A DNA stretch of 64,000 nt from Ralstonia sp. RRA (GTDB taxonomy: Bacteria; Pseudomonadota; Gammaproteobacteria; Burkholderiales; Burkholderiaceae): positions 2,666,001 to 2,730,000 of the forward strand of contig NZ_CP146091.1 of assembly GCF_037023145.1 (NCBI RefSeq). Direction: 5' to 3'. Below are positions 9,214 through 17,552 of this stretch, piece after piece (the first letter of the stretch is position 1; every line of letters starts with the position of its first letter). Made by a program: the position numbers and the translations under genes. A model generated the notes under the pieces. The model did not search any database and was not told the origin of the DNA. It saw nothing but the letters and a program-made list of their open reading frames with translations.

Positions 9214-9233
9214 CATCCCCAAATTTGGGGATG
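9214..9233. promoter_or_regulatory. perfect 20-bp palindrome upstream of the lipoprotein gene
   Basis: CATCCCCAAATTTGGGGATG is fully self-complementary. It lies between the stop of the SDR gene (9271) and the start of the lipoprotein gene (9076), both leftward. No T-run follows on either strand, so it resembles an operator for a dimeric regulator more than a terminator. Confidence 0.55.
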
Positions 9234-9270
9234 GTGCAAACCGACAACGGGGGGATTCCGCGTCGGGAGG

Positions 9271-10017
9271 TCAGCGCCCGCCGGAGCAATCCAGCAGCGC
9301 ACCGGTCACGTACGACGCCGCATCGGAGAGCAGCCAGACGATGGTCTCGGCCACTTCTTCCGGCTTGCCCGGGCGGCCAATGGGGGTGGTGGAGCCCAAC
9401 CGCTGTGCGCGGTCCGGCTGTCCGCCCGAGGCGTGGATGTCGGTCTCGATCAGGCCGGGGCGCACGGCGTTGACGCGCACGCCGTCGCGCGCCAGCTCGC
9501 GCGCCAGGCCCAGCGTCATGGTGTCGACCGCGCCCTTGGACGCCGCATAGTCCACATACTCATGCGGCGAGCCCAACCGCGACGCCGCAGACGACACATT
9601 CACCACAGCACCGCCCACGCCACCGCGCGACGTCGACAACCGCCGCGCGGCCTCGCGCGCCACCAGAAAGGCGCCCAGCACATTGGTCTCGAACATCGTG
9701 CGCAGGCGGTGCGTGGTCATGTCGGCCACGTCCTGCGCCTCGGCCACGATGCCGGCGTTGTTGACCACACCGTGCAGCGGCCCGAAGCGCCCGGCGGCAG
9801 CCTCGAACAAGGCGATCACATCCTCATCGCTCGACACATCGCCCTGCACCGCCAGCGCGTGGCCGCCGGCCTGTTCGATCAGGCCGACCGTCTCCTCGGC
9901 AGCAGCACGGTTGCCGCGATACTGCAGCGCAACAGACCAGCCGCGTTGCGCGCACAGCACTGCCGTGGCGCGGCCGATACCCCGGCCCCCGCCGGTGATG
10001 ACGATGGTCTTGGACAT
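9271..10017 (-). CDS. SDR-family NAD(P)-dependent oxidoreductase
   Basis: 248 residues, typical for a classical short-chain dehydrogenase/reductase. The nucleotide motif TGGGRGIG is at residues 8-15, NNAG at 86-89, catalytic Ser near 142, and YAASK with Tyr157 and Lys161. The C-terminal VTGALLDCSGGR matches the usual end of FabG/glucose-dehydrogenase-like members. The substrate is not predictable. It diverges from the alkA gene across 139 bp and is followed leftward by the lipoprotein gene, with no sign of a shared pathway. Confidence 0.9.
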   Translation of the reverse strand: MSKTIVITGGGRGIGRATAVLCAQRGWSVALQYRGNRAAAEETVGLIEQAGGHALAVQGDVSSDEDVIALFEAAAGRFGPLHGVVNNAGIVAEAQDVADMTTHRLRTMFETNVLGAFLVAREAARRLSTSRGGVGGAVVNVSSAASRLGSPHEYVDYAASKGAVDTMTLGLARELARDGVRVNAVRPGLIETDIHASGGQPDRAQRLGSTTPIGRPGKPEEVAETIVWLLSDAASYVTGALLDCSGGR

Positions 10018-10156
10018 GGGCGTCTCCCGATGTGTGTTGTTGTGCTCGCATTGTGCCGACTCGCCGACTTTTCGGCACCGAGGGAGTTGTCCGAATCCGG
10101 CGAACGCATGCGACCCGACAGGGCTAGACTAGGCTCCAAACTCCCCGGCCACCACC

Positions 10157-11656
10157 ATGCACCTCGACCACGACGCCTGTTACCACGCCGTGCAATCGCG
10201 CGATCGACGCTTTGACGGCTGGTTCTTCGTGGGTGTGACGTCCACCGGCGTATATTGCCGGCCGATCTGCGCAGTCCGTACACCGCAGCAGAAGAACTGC
10301 CGCTTCTTCATCACCGCCGCCGCCGCCGAGCGCGCAGGCTTCCGCCCCTGCCTGCGCTGCCGACCGGAACTGGCACCGGGGCACAGCCTGGGCGAGATGT
10401 CGTCCAACCTCGCCCGCGCGGCCGCCCGCATGATCGACGAGGGCTTCCTGCAGGAGCACGACCTGGCCGCACTGGCTGCTGCCGTGGGCGTGACGGACCG
10501 CCACCTGCGCCGCATCTTCCGCGCGGAGTTCGACGTCTCGCCCATTGAATACGCGCAAACGCAGCGCCTGCTGCTCGCCAAGCGGCTGCTGACGGATACC
10601 GCCCTGCCCGTCGGCGATGTGGCCTTTGCGGCAGGCTTTGGCAGCGTGCGCCGCCTGAACAGCGGGTTCGCCGAGCACTACGGCTTTGCGCCCACACGCC
10701 TGCGTACCCGCACCGCTGTTGCATCGGCCCCGGATGACGGCCCCACGCTCATGCTCGGCTACCGCCCGCCGTTTGCATGGCATGCGCTGCTCGACTTCCT
10801 GCGCGCTCGTGCCGTCGACGGCGTGGAGGTGGTCGATGCCGACAGCTACGCGCGCACGATCACCGTCGACTACGCCGGTGCACGGCACACCGGCTGGCTG
10901 CATGCGCGCAACGTGCCGCAGCGCCATGCCATCGCACTCACGCTGTCGGCCAGCCTGCTGCACGCCGTGCCGCCCGTGCTGGCCCGTGCACGGCGCCTGT
11001 TCGATCTGGATTGCCGGCCGGACATGGTGGACGCGCATCTTGGCGCGCTGGCGGACGACACGCCGGGCCTGCGCGTGCCCGGAGCCGTAGACGGCTTCGA
11101 GATTGCGGTACGCGCCATCGCCGGCCAGGTGATTTCGTTGGCGCAGGCGCGGCGCATTCTCGCGCGCATGACTGCCGCGCATGGCACCGCGTTAGCGCAA
11201 CCGCGCGACGGTCTCTCGATGACGTTTCCCTCCGCTGCCACGCTGGCACAAGTCGACCCGCGCACGCTGTCCGCCGACACCGGCCTGCAGGCCAGCCGCG
11301 CCGCTGCCGTGGTTGAACTTGCCCGCGCCATCGATGGCGGCCAGCTGCGGCTGGAGCCGCTGGTGCCGCTCGCCCCCACGCTGGCTGCACTGCAGGCGCT
11401 GCCCGGCGTCGGCGAATGGACCGCGCAATACGTCGCCATGCGCGCGCTCGGCTGGCCCAACGCGTTTCCGCTGGGCGACTACGTGCTGCGCAAGCGCCTG
11501 GCCAACGGCGATGGCGCCCTGCCCACACGCCGCGCCATGATCGAGCGCGCCGAACCGTGGGCCCCGTGGCGCGCCTACGCCGCCATGCATCTCTGGCACC
11601 GCGACGACGCGTTCCACCCCGAGCCCGCCGACGCGCCGGTCGCCCTTGCGAGCTGA
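10157..11656 (+). CDS. alkA: Ada-N/AraC/AlkA fusion: DNA-3-methyladenine glycosylase II with methyl-sensing regulatory domain
   Basis: 499 residues in three parts. Residues 1-80 are the zinc/methylphosphotriester domain of Ada, with Cys34, Cys38, Cys65 and Cys68 (GVYCRPIC, FRPCLRC); Cys34 corresponds to the methyl-accepting Cys38 of E. coli Ada. Residues about 85-190 are an AraC-type double HTH. The remainder is AlkA glycosylase with the helix-hairpin-helix LPGVGEWTAQY and catalytic Asp441 (FPLGDYVLRK). It should remove alkylated purines and sense alkylation to activate its own operon. ogt starts 5 bases after the stop, completing the functions that E. coli Ada holds in one chain. Confidence 0.95.
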   Translation: MHLDHDACYHAVQSRDRRFDGWFFVGVTSTGVYCRPICAVRTPQQKNCRFFITAAAAERAGFRPCLRCRPELAPGHSLGEMSSNLARAAARMIDEGFLQEHDLAALAAAVGVTDRHLRRIFRAEFDVSPIEYAQTQRLLLAKRLLTDTALPVGDVAFAAGFGSVRRLNSGFAEHYGFAPTRLRTRTAVASAPDDGPTLMLGYRPPFAWHALLDFLRARAVDGVEVVDADSYARTITVDYAGARHTGWLHARNVPQRHAIALTLSASLLHAVPPVLARARRLFDLDCRPDMVDAHLGALADDTPGLRVPGAVDGFEIAVRAIAGQVISLAQARRILARMTAAHGTALAQPRDGLSMTFPSAATLAQVDPRTLSADTGLQASRAAAVVELARAIDGGQLRLEPLVPLAPTLAALQALPGVGEWTAQYVAMRALGWPNAFPLGDYVLRKRLANGDGALPTRRAMIERAEPWAPWRAYAAMHLWHRDDAFHPEPADAPVALAS

Positions 11657-11661
11657 CCCCC

Positions 11662-12210
11662 ATGTACCGCCACACCTTCCCCTGCCCACTCGGCGATCTG
11701 CTCTTGACCGCCACCGGCACGCATCTGACCGGCGCATTCTTCACTGGCCAGAAGACGATTCCCGTGAACGCCGCGCGCATGGCACCGGGCGCTGACTTAT
11801 CGATCCTCCGTGAAGCGCAGGCCCAGTTCGAGGCGTACTTTGCCGGCAAGCTGCGCATCTTCGATCTGCCGATGGCACCTGCCGGCACCCCGTTCCAGCA
11901 GGATGTCTGGCGCCTGCTGTGCGAGATCGCCTTCGGCCAGCGCAGCACCTATGGCCAGATCACCGCGCACCTGGGCCTCACGCGCGAACACGCACGCGCC
12001 GTGGGCACAGCGGTGGGGCGCAACCCGATCTCGATCGGCATCCCCTGCCACCGCGTGGTGGGTGCCGACGGCGCCCTCACCGGGTATGCCGGCGGCCTGC
12101 CGCGCAAGGCTGCGCTGCTGCGGCTCGAAGGCCATCCCGCGCAGGTGGGCGAGCGCCTGCCGATGCCTGATGACAACCGCCAAGGCATGCTGGATCTGGC
12201 ATCAGCATGA
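11662..12210 (+). CDS. ogt: methylated-DNA--[protein]-cysteine S-methyltransferase
   Basis: 182 residues from the ATG at 11662, 5 bases after the alkA stop. The suicide methyl acceptor is Cys129 in the invariant PCHRVVG; the DNA-binding helix-turn-helix is around STYGQITAHLGL, with RAVGTAVGRNP just before the active site. It repairs O6-methylguanine and O4-methylthymine by irreversible transfer to the Cys. It is co-transcribed with the Ada-N/AlkA fusion, so it should be induced by alkylation damage. A second, divergent paralogue lies at 53794. Confidence 0.94.
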   Translation: MYRHTFPCPLGDLLLTATGTHLTGAFFTGQKTIPVNAARMAPGADLSILREAQAQFEAYFAGKLRIFDLPMAPAGTPFQQDVWRLLCEIAFGQRSTYGQITAHLGLTREHARAVGTAVGRNPISIGIPCHRVVGADGALTGYAGGLPRKAALLRLEGHPAQVGERLPMPDDNRQGMLDLASA

Positions 12211-12291
12211 AACGTTGGAAGCGTGGACAATGGCGTCCGCAGCACCCCCTCCCGGTTTCACATACCCGCCACTAATAACGAGACACCCCCC

Positions 12292-13209
12292 ATGCGCCGC
12301 TCCGATGTGCTGGAACTCCTGACGCTTGCTGCCCTCTGGGGCGGCTCCTTCCTGTTCATGCGTGTTGCCGCGCCACAGTTCGGACCGGTTGCGCTGATCG
12401 CGCTGCGCGTGGGAATCGCCTCGTGCTTCCTGGTGCCGGTGCTGGCGTGGCGCGGGGGCCTGGGTGCACTCCGCGCGCACTGGCCGCACATGCTAGCTGT
12501 AGGCGTGCTGAATTCGGCCATTCCATTTTGCCTGTTCGCCTACGCGGAACTCACCCTGACGGCCGGCTTCACCTCCGTGCTCAATGCAGCCACGCCACTG
12601 TTCACCGCGATCGTCGCCTTTCTCTGGTTGGGAGATCGACTGTCGTCGTGGCGTGTTCTGGGCCTAGCTATCGGTTTCGTGGGCGTGATCGTGCTGGTTG
12701 GAGGCTCGTCCGTGATCGATGCAAAACAGGGCGGGCTAGCTGTGGCAGCAGCGCTCGGCGCGACCGTGCTGTATGGCATCGCCGCCAGCTATACCAAACG
12801 CTTCCTGACCGGCGTGCCGCCGCTGGCTACCGCAACTGGCTGCCAGTTGTTCGCAGCGATCGTGCTGGCGCCGCTCGCAGTCTGGCTGTGGCCCGCGCAG
12901 ACGCCGACCGGCGACGTCTGGTTCCATGTCATTGGCCTTGGCATCGCCTGCACGGGCATTGCCTACATTCTGTTCTTCCGGCTGATCGCACATGTGGGGC
13001 CGATGCGCGCGGCCTCTGTCACTTTCCTGATCCCGGTGTTTGGCGTGCTGTGGGGCATCCTGTTCCTGGGTGAACAACTCACGCTCAACATGGTGCTGGG
13101 CTGCGCGGTGATCCTGCTCGGCACGTCGCTGTCGACCGGCGTACTGGCGCTGGGCAAAAAGGCGAGTACCGCCAACGAGAAGGATTCGCTTTCGCGTTCC
13201 GGCCGCTGA
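12292..13209 (+). CDS. EamA/DMT-superfamily transporter
   Basis: 305 residues with about ten membrane helices arranged as two EamA repeats. The first opens with LAALWGGSFLFMRVAAPQFGP, a typical DMT N-terminus; the second contains GIACTGIAYILFFRLIAHVGP and VFGVLWGILFLGEQLT. The family exports metabolites such as amino acids. The ATG at 12292 is chosen because the membrane repeat begins there; an upstream ATG at 12223 adds a polar, non-family extension. It follows ogt on the same strand, but the roughly 80-bp gap and unrelated function do not show co-regulation. Confidence 0.88.
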   Translation: MRRSDVLELLTLAALWGGSFLFMRVAAPQFGPVALIALRVGIASCFLVPVLAWRGGLGALRAHWPHMLAVGVLNSAIPFCLFAYAELTLTAGFTSVLNAATPLFTAIVAFLWLGDRLSSWRVLGLAIGFVGVIVLVGGSSVIDAKQGGLAVAAALGATVLYGIAASYTKRFLTGVPPLATATGCQLFAAIVLAPLAVWLWPAQTPTGDVWFHVIGLGIACTGIAYILFFRLIAHVGPMRAASVTFLIPVFGVLWGILFLGEQLTLNMVLGCAVILLGTSLSTGVLALGKKASTANEKDSLSRSGR

Positions 13210-13313
13210 TGTTGTTCTTTTTGTGAAATCTCGCCCGTCCAGCCGGGCCAGATCAATCTGTTTGACCGGCGGGTGCGTTAGGGTGACGTTTCCTCACTAG
13301 AGAAGACGTCACC

Positions 13314-13838
13314 ATGTCCCCTTCCCCGGAGCGCTACGCCCGCCCCTCTGTCGTCCTGCATTGGCTGATGTTCCTGCTGTTCGCGGGTGCGCTGGCCGCT
13401 ATCGAATACAAGGGCACGCTGCCCAAGGGCTCCGCCGGCCGCGCACTGTTCACGTCCATCCACATGATGCTGGGACAGTGCATCCTGCTCTTCGCCTGCG
13501 TGCGCGTCTGGGTGCGCTGGCGTTACACCGCGCCGGCAAACATCGGCGCTGCCTGGCAGATCGCCAGCGCCAAGCTGGTGCACTGGGTGCTGTACGCCAT
13601 CATGTTCGCCATGCCGATCAGCGGCATCCTCTTCGTGCAGGCCGCCGGCAAGGACGTCACCTTTCTCACGTGGACGCTGCCCCGATTGGTGGCAGAAAAC
13701 CCCGATTTGAAGTCGACACTTAAATCAGCCCATGAATTTGTTGGCAATGCGGTGTATTTCATCGTTGGCCTTCACATTGCGGGGGCGTTTTGGCACCAAT
13801 TCGTGCAACGCGACAATTTTCTGACACGAATGCGATAA
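13314..13838 (+). CDS. cytochrome b561 family protein
   Basis: 174 residues with four membrane helices. His residues in the helices (VVLHWLM, FTSIHMMLGQ, KLVHWVLYA, GLHIAGAFWHQF) are placed as in bacterial cytochrome b561 (CybB-like) to bind two b hemes. This inner-membrane protein transfers electrons from quinol; in E. coli CybB is a superoxide:ubiquinone oxidoreductase. It is monocistronic, with its own spacer on both sides. Confidence 0.9.
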   Translation: MSPSPERYARPSVVLHWLMFLLFAGALAAIEYKGTLPKGSAGRALFTSIHMMLGQCILLFACVRVWVRWRYTAPANIGAAWQIASAKLVHWVLYAIMFAMPISGILFVQAAGKDVTFLTWTLPRLVAENPDLKSTLKSAHEFVGNAVYFIVGLHIAGAFWHQFVQRDNFLTRMR

Positions 13839-13997
13839 ATCCTCGCTTTGCAATTCATACCTTGCCATTTCGACGTTATTGAAACTTCTTCCATGGCTTC
13901 ACCAAAGGCTCTGCGGCCAGACTTAAAAATTTCTCATAACTGAGATAGACACCAGAAACATCGGCTTTCGCGCACTCGATCTTAACGATTCGATAAT

Positions 13998-14029
13998 CCG
14001 ATTTCAGAAAGCTGCATCACCGAAATCGG
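13998..14029. promoter_or_regulatory. inverted repeat in the AT-rich spacer before the HipA-like gene
   Basis: The 362-bp spacer 13839-14200 is AT-rich compared with its surroundings. CCGATTTC (13998-14005) is repeated inverted as GAAATCGG (14022-14029), 16 bases apart, just upstream of a promoter candidate, which suits an operator. The 10-mer CCGAAATCGG at 14020-14029 recurs at 15537-15546, just after the HipA-like gene. I see nothing else in the spacer. Confidence 0.4.
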
Positions 14030-14039
14030 GTTTTTCCGA

Positions 14040-14067
14040 TTGTTGCGTAGATTTTCTTTGCTATGCT
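14040..14067 (+). promoter_or_regulatory. candidate sigma-70 promoter of the HipA-like gene
   Basis: TTGTTG at 14040-14045 and TATGCT at 14062-14067 are separated by 16 bases. The site is about 130 bases upstream of the HipA-like start, in an AT-rich stretch. Confidence 0.4.
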
Positions 14068-14200
14068 CGGGCCTCGGTCGAAGAGGGGCGTGCAAGGGAA
14101 TCGCGCAATCGCATTTGCGCGCAGCAATTCCCGATGGCTGGCGGATCCTCCGCTACACGGCCAACCGCGCACGCTCCAGTCAAACACGTTGGATACGCGC

Positions 14201-15529
14201 ATGCTGGACGTCTACCTGAACAAGCATCTGATCGGTCAATTGTCGTGCGGCCGCAGCGGTTGGGCGTTCGAATACGACTCGCGGTGGCGGACCTCCTCGC
14301 AGGGTTTTGACCTGAGCCCGCATCTGCCGCGCGCCGCAGGCAACATTGTCGATACGGCGAGGGCGCAGCCAGTACGTCACTTCTTTGAATACCTGCTGCC
14401 GGAGTCGGCACGCGAGGCGCCCAAGGCTGCAGCGACGGCACTGGAGCATCTCGCACAGGCCGCACCGCATCTGGATGGCCCGCTCTCGCTGGTGCCCACC
14501 GGGCTCAAGCCCTGCAGCGGCCGCGCAGACGGCCTGTCCGAGCGCGATCTCGTCCTGCAGTTCCAGCAAAGCGTTGGACGCCCGCGCCAGCCCACACCGC
14601 TGCGCGTGGCCGAACCGCGTGCGCACTACGGCGTGCGTGCCGTGCCGGAATCCAGCGAGATCAGCCTGCCCTTCCTGGCCTCCAATGGCTTGCCGGTGTC
14701 GATGTGGCTGGGCCGCTTTGCCGCGCCGGCCAACGCTGCGCAGTCCAGCCATTTTGTGCGGCTGGATCTGGGCGAAGGCAGCAACCTGCCCTACGCCACC
14801 ATCAACCATTGCTGGGCCACGCTGCTTGGCCGCAGCATCGGGCTGGAAACGCCCTTCCTCGGCCTGCGCCAGTTTCCGGAAACTGCTGCTGTCGTGCAGC
14901 GCCTGGATCGCACCCTGCGCTGCAAGAGCGACGACACCGCGCTCGTGCAGGCCCGCTATGTCGTCTCCGCCGTGCAATTGCTTGGGCTCTCGCCCGAGCA
15001 CCGCTTCCTGCCGATCACCGTTGAGCAGGTCGCGCAATGCGCACACATGTGTGCCGATCCGACGGCCGCCACGGCATCGCTGTTCCGCTGGATGGTGTTC
15101 TGTCTGCTGATTGGTGGGCGCAACGCGTCCGCCGGCACACTGCATTTCCACATCGGCCCGGATGGCGTCCGCCTAGCCGCGCACGACCACCTGTTCTGCG
15201 CCGCCGTCTACGCCAACGAGTGGGATGCCGATGCGCTGTCACTCGACGGAGAACGCACCCCCGACGCGCAAGCCCGCTACGACGCCATCGATCAGGATGC
15301 CCTGCTGGCCCTGGCCGATCACCTCGGCTACGACGCTGCGCAGGCCCGCCGCGAACTGCTGCGCCTGATCAGCATGCTGGCGCCGCAATCGTCGTTCGTG
15401 GCGACGCATCTGTCGCAAGCGCTGGGGCATTCGCCCACGCGCGCCGCGGAGATCGATTTCCTCGCACGCATCCATCGTCACGTGTCGGAGACGGCACGGC
15501 GGCTGGGTGGAAAAACAGCCGAAATCTGA
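14201..15529 (+). CDS. HipA-fold protein with degenerate kinase site (probable pseudokinase)
   Basis: 442 residues, the length of HipA, which is a Ser/Thr kinase toxin. The N-terminal subdomain is clear (LDVYLNKHLIGQLS, then HFFEYLLPE). Equivalents of later HipA blocks can be followed: VVQRLDRT for the ERFDR block, then LLGLSPEHRFLPIT. The catalytic loop expected as GNTDAHxKNF reads IGGRNASAGTLHF at 305-317, so the catalytic Asp is Asn309, and the His, Lys and Asn are lost. The ATP-anchoring Lys is Arg187 (HFVRLD). Asp329 remains in AAHDHL. No hipB-like antitoxin is adjacent. It may bind a partner or DNA without phosphorylating. The start at 14201 is chosen by fit to HipA; upstream extension is possible. 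Confidence 0.78.
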   Translation: MLDVYLNKHLIGQLSCGRSGWAFEYDSRWRTSSQGFDLSPHLPRAAGNIVDTARAQPVRHFFEYLLPESAREAPKAAATALEHLAQAAPHLDGPLSLVPTGLKPCSGRADGLSERDLVLQFQQSVGRPRQPTPLRVAEPRAHYGVRAVPESSEISLPFLASNGLPVSMWLGRFAAPANAAQSSHFVRLDLGEGSNLPYATINHCWATLLGRSIGLETPFLGLRQFPETAAVVQRLDRTLRCKSDDTALVQARYVVSAVQLLGLSPEHRFLPITVEQVAQCAHMCADPTAATASLFRWMVFCLLIGGRNASAGTLHFHIGPDGVRLAAHDHLFCAAVYANEWDADALSLDGERTPDAQARYDAIDQDALLALADHLGYDAAQARRELLRLISMLAPQSSFVATHLSQALGHSPTRAAEIDFLARIHRHVSETARRLGGKTAEI

Positions 15530-15566
15530 CGCGAGTCCGAAATCGGTCAGCAGCCGATCGAACAGG

Positions 15567-15839
15567 CTATAGAACAGCGAGGCTGATCGTGCCGTAACGG
15601 GCGTACCCGTGTGCGGCCAGCGTGTCCATTGCCTCGGCTTCCGCACGGGCGAAGGTCAGCGCCAGCACATCGGGGCTGCCGGCCCCGGTAGCAAAGGCTT
15701 GATAGGCCTCGTAGGCGTCGCGCGGCGACACCCCGCTGCGCTCAAGCACCCGCTGCGCGGCTTCCAATGCCGCGCGAATCGCCATCTCACCGGGCGGGGC
15801 ATCGCGAAACGCAAGCTGTAGACAGGACGTCGGATTCAT
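15567..15839 (-). CDS. hypothetical protein, 90 residues
   Basis: No family recognised. The sequence is Ala-rich and mainly helical (MAIRAALEAAQRVLERSG, then RDAYEAYQAFATG, then LTFARAEAEAMDTLAAHGYA), without membrane segment or signal. It converges on the HipA-like gene. It could be a small helical cytoplasmic protein; coding is supported by composition and a full open frame only, and there is no strong ribosome-binding site. Confidence 0.5.
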   Translation of the reverse strand: MNPTSCLQLAFRDAPPGEMAIRAALEAAQRVLERSGVSPRDAYEAYQAFATGAGSPDVLALTFARAEAEAMDTLAAHGYARYGTISLAVL

Positions 15840-16042
15840 CCGCGTTTCGATCTCTGGAACGGCACACCCAACCCAGTCTAGGAAAACGCCTATCGAGTGC
15901 CAAGCATGACGGCCCTCTCACGCATGTTGCCGTCCACTTGGGGATACCCCGGGTGTGCACAGCGGCATCCCCCTGCATAATCGAATCGATTGACGAAGCA
16001 ACGACTTTGCCCACAACACCACGAGCCAACAAGGAGATGCCC

Positions 16043-17467
16043 ATGACCCACCGCCAGAAGCGCCTGAAACGGACAGCCCTCGCCTGGTTGATGGCCGGCA
16101 CCGTACTGCCAGCCTTTGCGCAGATTCCGTTCAGCCCCGGCGGCAGTTCGTCCGCGCCGGCACAGGCGTCGGTTGCCGCAGGCGGGATCGACGTGGCGCA
16201 GATCAAGCCGGCGGTGGATGCCGCCGTCAATGCCGAATACGGCCAGCTCGACACGCTCTACAAGGACATCCACGCGCATCCGGAACTGGCCTTCCAGGAA
16301 ACGCGCACGGCCGCCAAGCTGGCCGAAGAGATGCGCAAGATCGGTTTTGACGTGACGGAGCACGTGGGCAAGACCGGCGTGGTGGCGGTGTATCGCAATG
16401 GCCCGGGGCCGACGATCCTGGTGCGCACCGAGCTGGACGCGCTGCCGATGGAAGAGAAGACCGGCCTGCCCTACGCCAGCCACGTGCACACCAAATGGCG
16501 CGGCGAAGACGTGGGCGTGGCGCACAGCTGCGGACACGACCTGCACATGGCGTCGTGGGTGGGTACAGCCAAAACGCTGGTGTCGCTCAAGGACCGCTGG
16601 CACGGCACGCTGGTGTTCGTGGCGCAACCGGCCGAAGAAACCGTATCCGGCGCGCAGAGCATGATCGACGATGGCTTCTTCAAGCGTTTCCCGAAGCCGG
16701 ACTATGCGTTTGCATTGCACACCGGCCCGGGGCCGTACGGTTCGATCGTGTTCAACAGCGGGCCGATCACGTCCAACTCCGATGGGCTGGAAATCACCTT
16801 CAAGGGCCGTGGCGGCCACGGCTCCGCACCCGACAAGACCATCGACCCGGTGATGATGGCCGCGCGCTTCGTGGTCGATCTGCAAAGCGTGATCAGCCGC
16901 GAGAAAGACCCGCAAGAGTTTGGCGTGGTGAGCATTGGCGCTATCCAGGGTGGCAGCGCGGAGAACATCATCCCCGACAGCGTGCTGCTGCGCGGGACGA
17001 TCCGCTCGTACAAGCCGGCGGTGCGCCAGAAGATGCTCGATGGCATCCGCCGCACGGCCAAGGCGGTGACGGAGATGTCGGGTGCGCCGGATGCCGAGAT
17101 CAAGATCACCGAGGGCGGCAAGGCCGTCAACAACGACCCGACCGTGGTCGCGCGCACCGAGGCGATGTTCAAGACCGCCTTCGGCAACGACCGCGTGCTG
17201 CGCGTGCCGCCGATTACCGCAAGCGAGGACTTCTCGGCGTTTGTTGACGCGGGCATCCCGTCGATGTTCTTCTTCATCGGCGTGAACGATCCGCAGACGT
17301 TCTTCGCCTCGCTCAAGCCGGGCGCGAAGCCGCTGCCGACCAACCACTCGCCGCTGTTTGCGCCGGTGCCAGAGCCGTCCATCAAGACGGGGGTGACGGC
17401 GATGTCGCTGGCGGTGCTCAATGCGCTGCAGTGGAACAAGACGGCAGGACCTTCGGCCGGACAATAA
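16043..17467 (+). CDS. secreted M20-family amidohydrolase
   Basis: 474 residues from the ATG at 16043, 6 bases after AAGGAG (16031-16036). A signal peptide with a basic N-terminus (HRQKRLKRTALAWLM) ends at AFA-Q near residue 27, so it should be periplasmic, which is uncommon for M20D enzymes. Metal-site motifs are present: RTELDALPMEE at about 129-138, HSCGHDLHM with CGHD at 163-166, and QPAEET at 195-200. The dimerisation domain (GRGGHGSAP) follows. The family hydrolyses N-acyl amino acids (hippurate, IAA-amino-acid type). pheC, also periplasmic, starts 85 bp later on the same strand, suggesting release or supply of aromatic amino acids outside the cytoplasm. Confidence 0.9.
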   Translation: MTHRQKRLKRTALAWLMAGTVLPAFAQIPFSPGGSSSAPAQASVAAGGIDVAQIKPAVDAAVNAEYGQLDTLYKDIHAHPELAFQETRTAAKLAEEMRKIGFDVTEHVGKTGVVAVYRNGPGPTILVRTELDALPMEEKTGLPYASHVHTKWRGEDVGVAHSCGHDLHMASWVGTAKTLVSLKDRWHGTLVFVAQPAEETVSGAQSMIDDGFFKRFPKPDYAFALHTGPGPYGSIVFNSGPITSNSDGLEITFKGRGGHGSAPDKTIDPVMMAARFVVDLQSVISREKDPQEFGVVSIGAIQGGSAENIIPDSVLLRGTIRSYKPAVRQKMLDGIRRTAKAVTEMSGAPDAEIKITEGGKAVNNDPTVVARTEAMFKTAFGNDRVLRVPPITASEDFSAFVDAGIPSMFFFIGVNDPQTFFASLKPGAKPLPTNHSPLFAPVPEPSIKTGVTAMSLAVLNALQWNKTAGPSAGQ

Positions 17468-17552
17468 CCGGCTGGCGGTGGATGCCAGACCAATTCGGGC
17501 GCGGCGCTACGGCAGCCGCGCCTTTTTGCTTTTCTTTCCGATGGGGACACTC

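Noticed and set aside
14201..15529. Active HipAB toxin-antitoxin system
   Set aside because: The kinase residues are missing and no hipB-like gene lies on either side.
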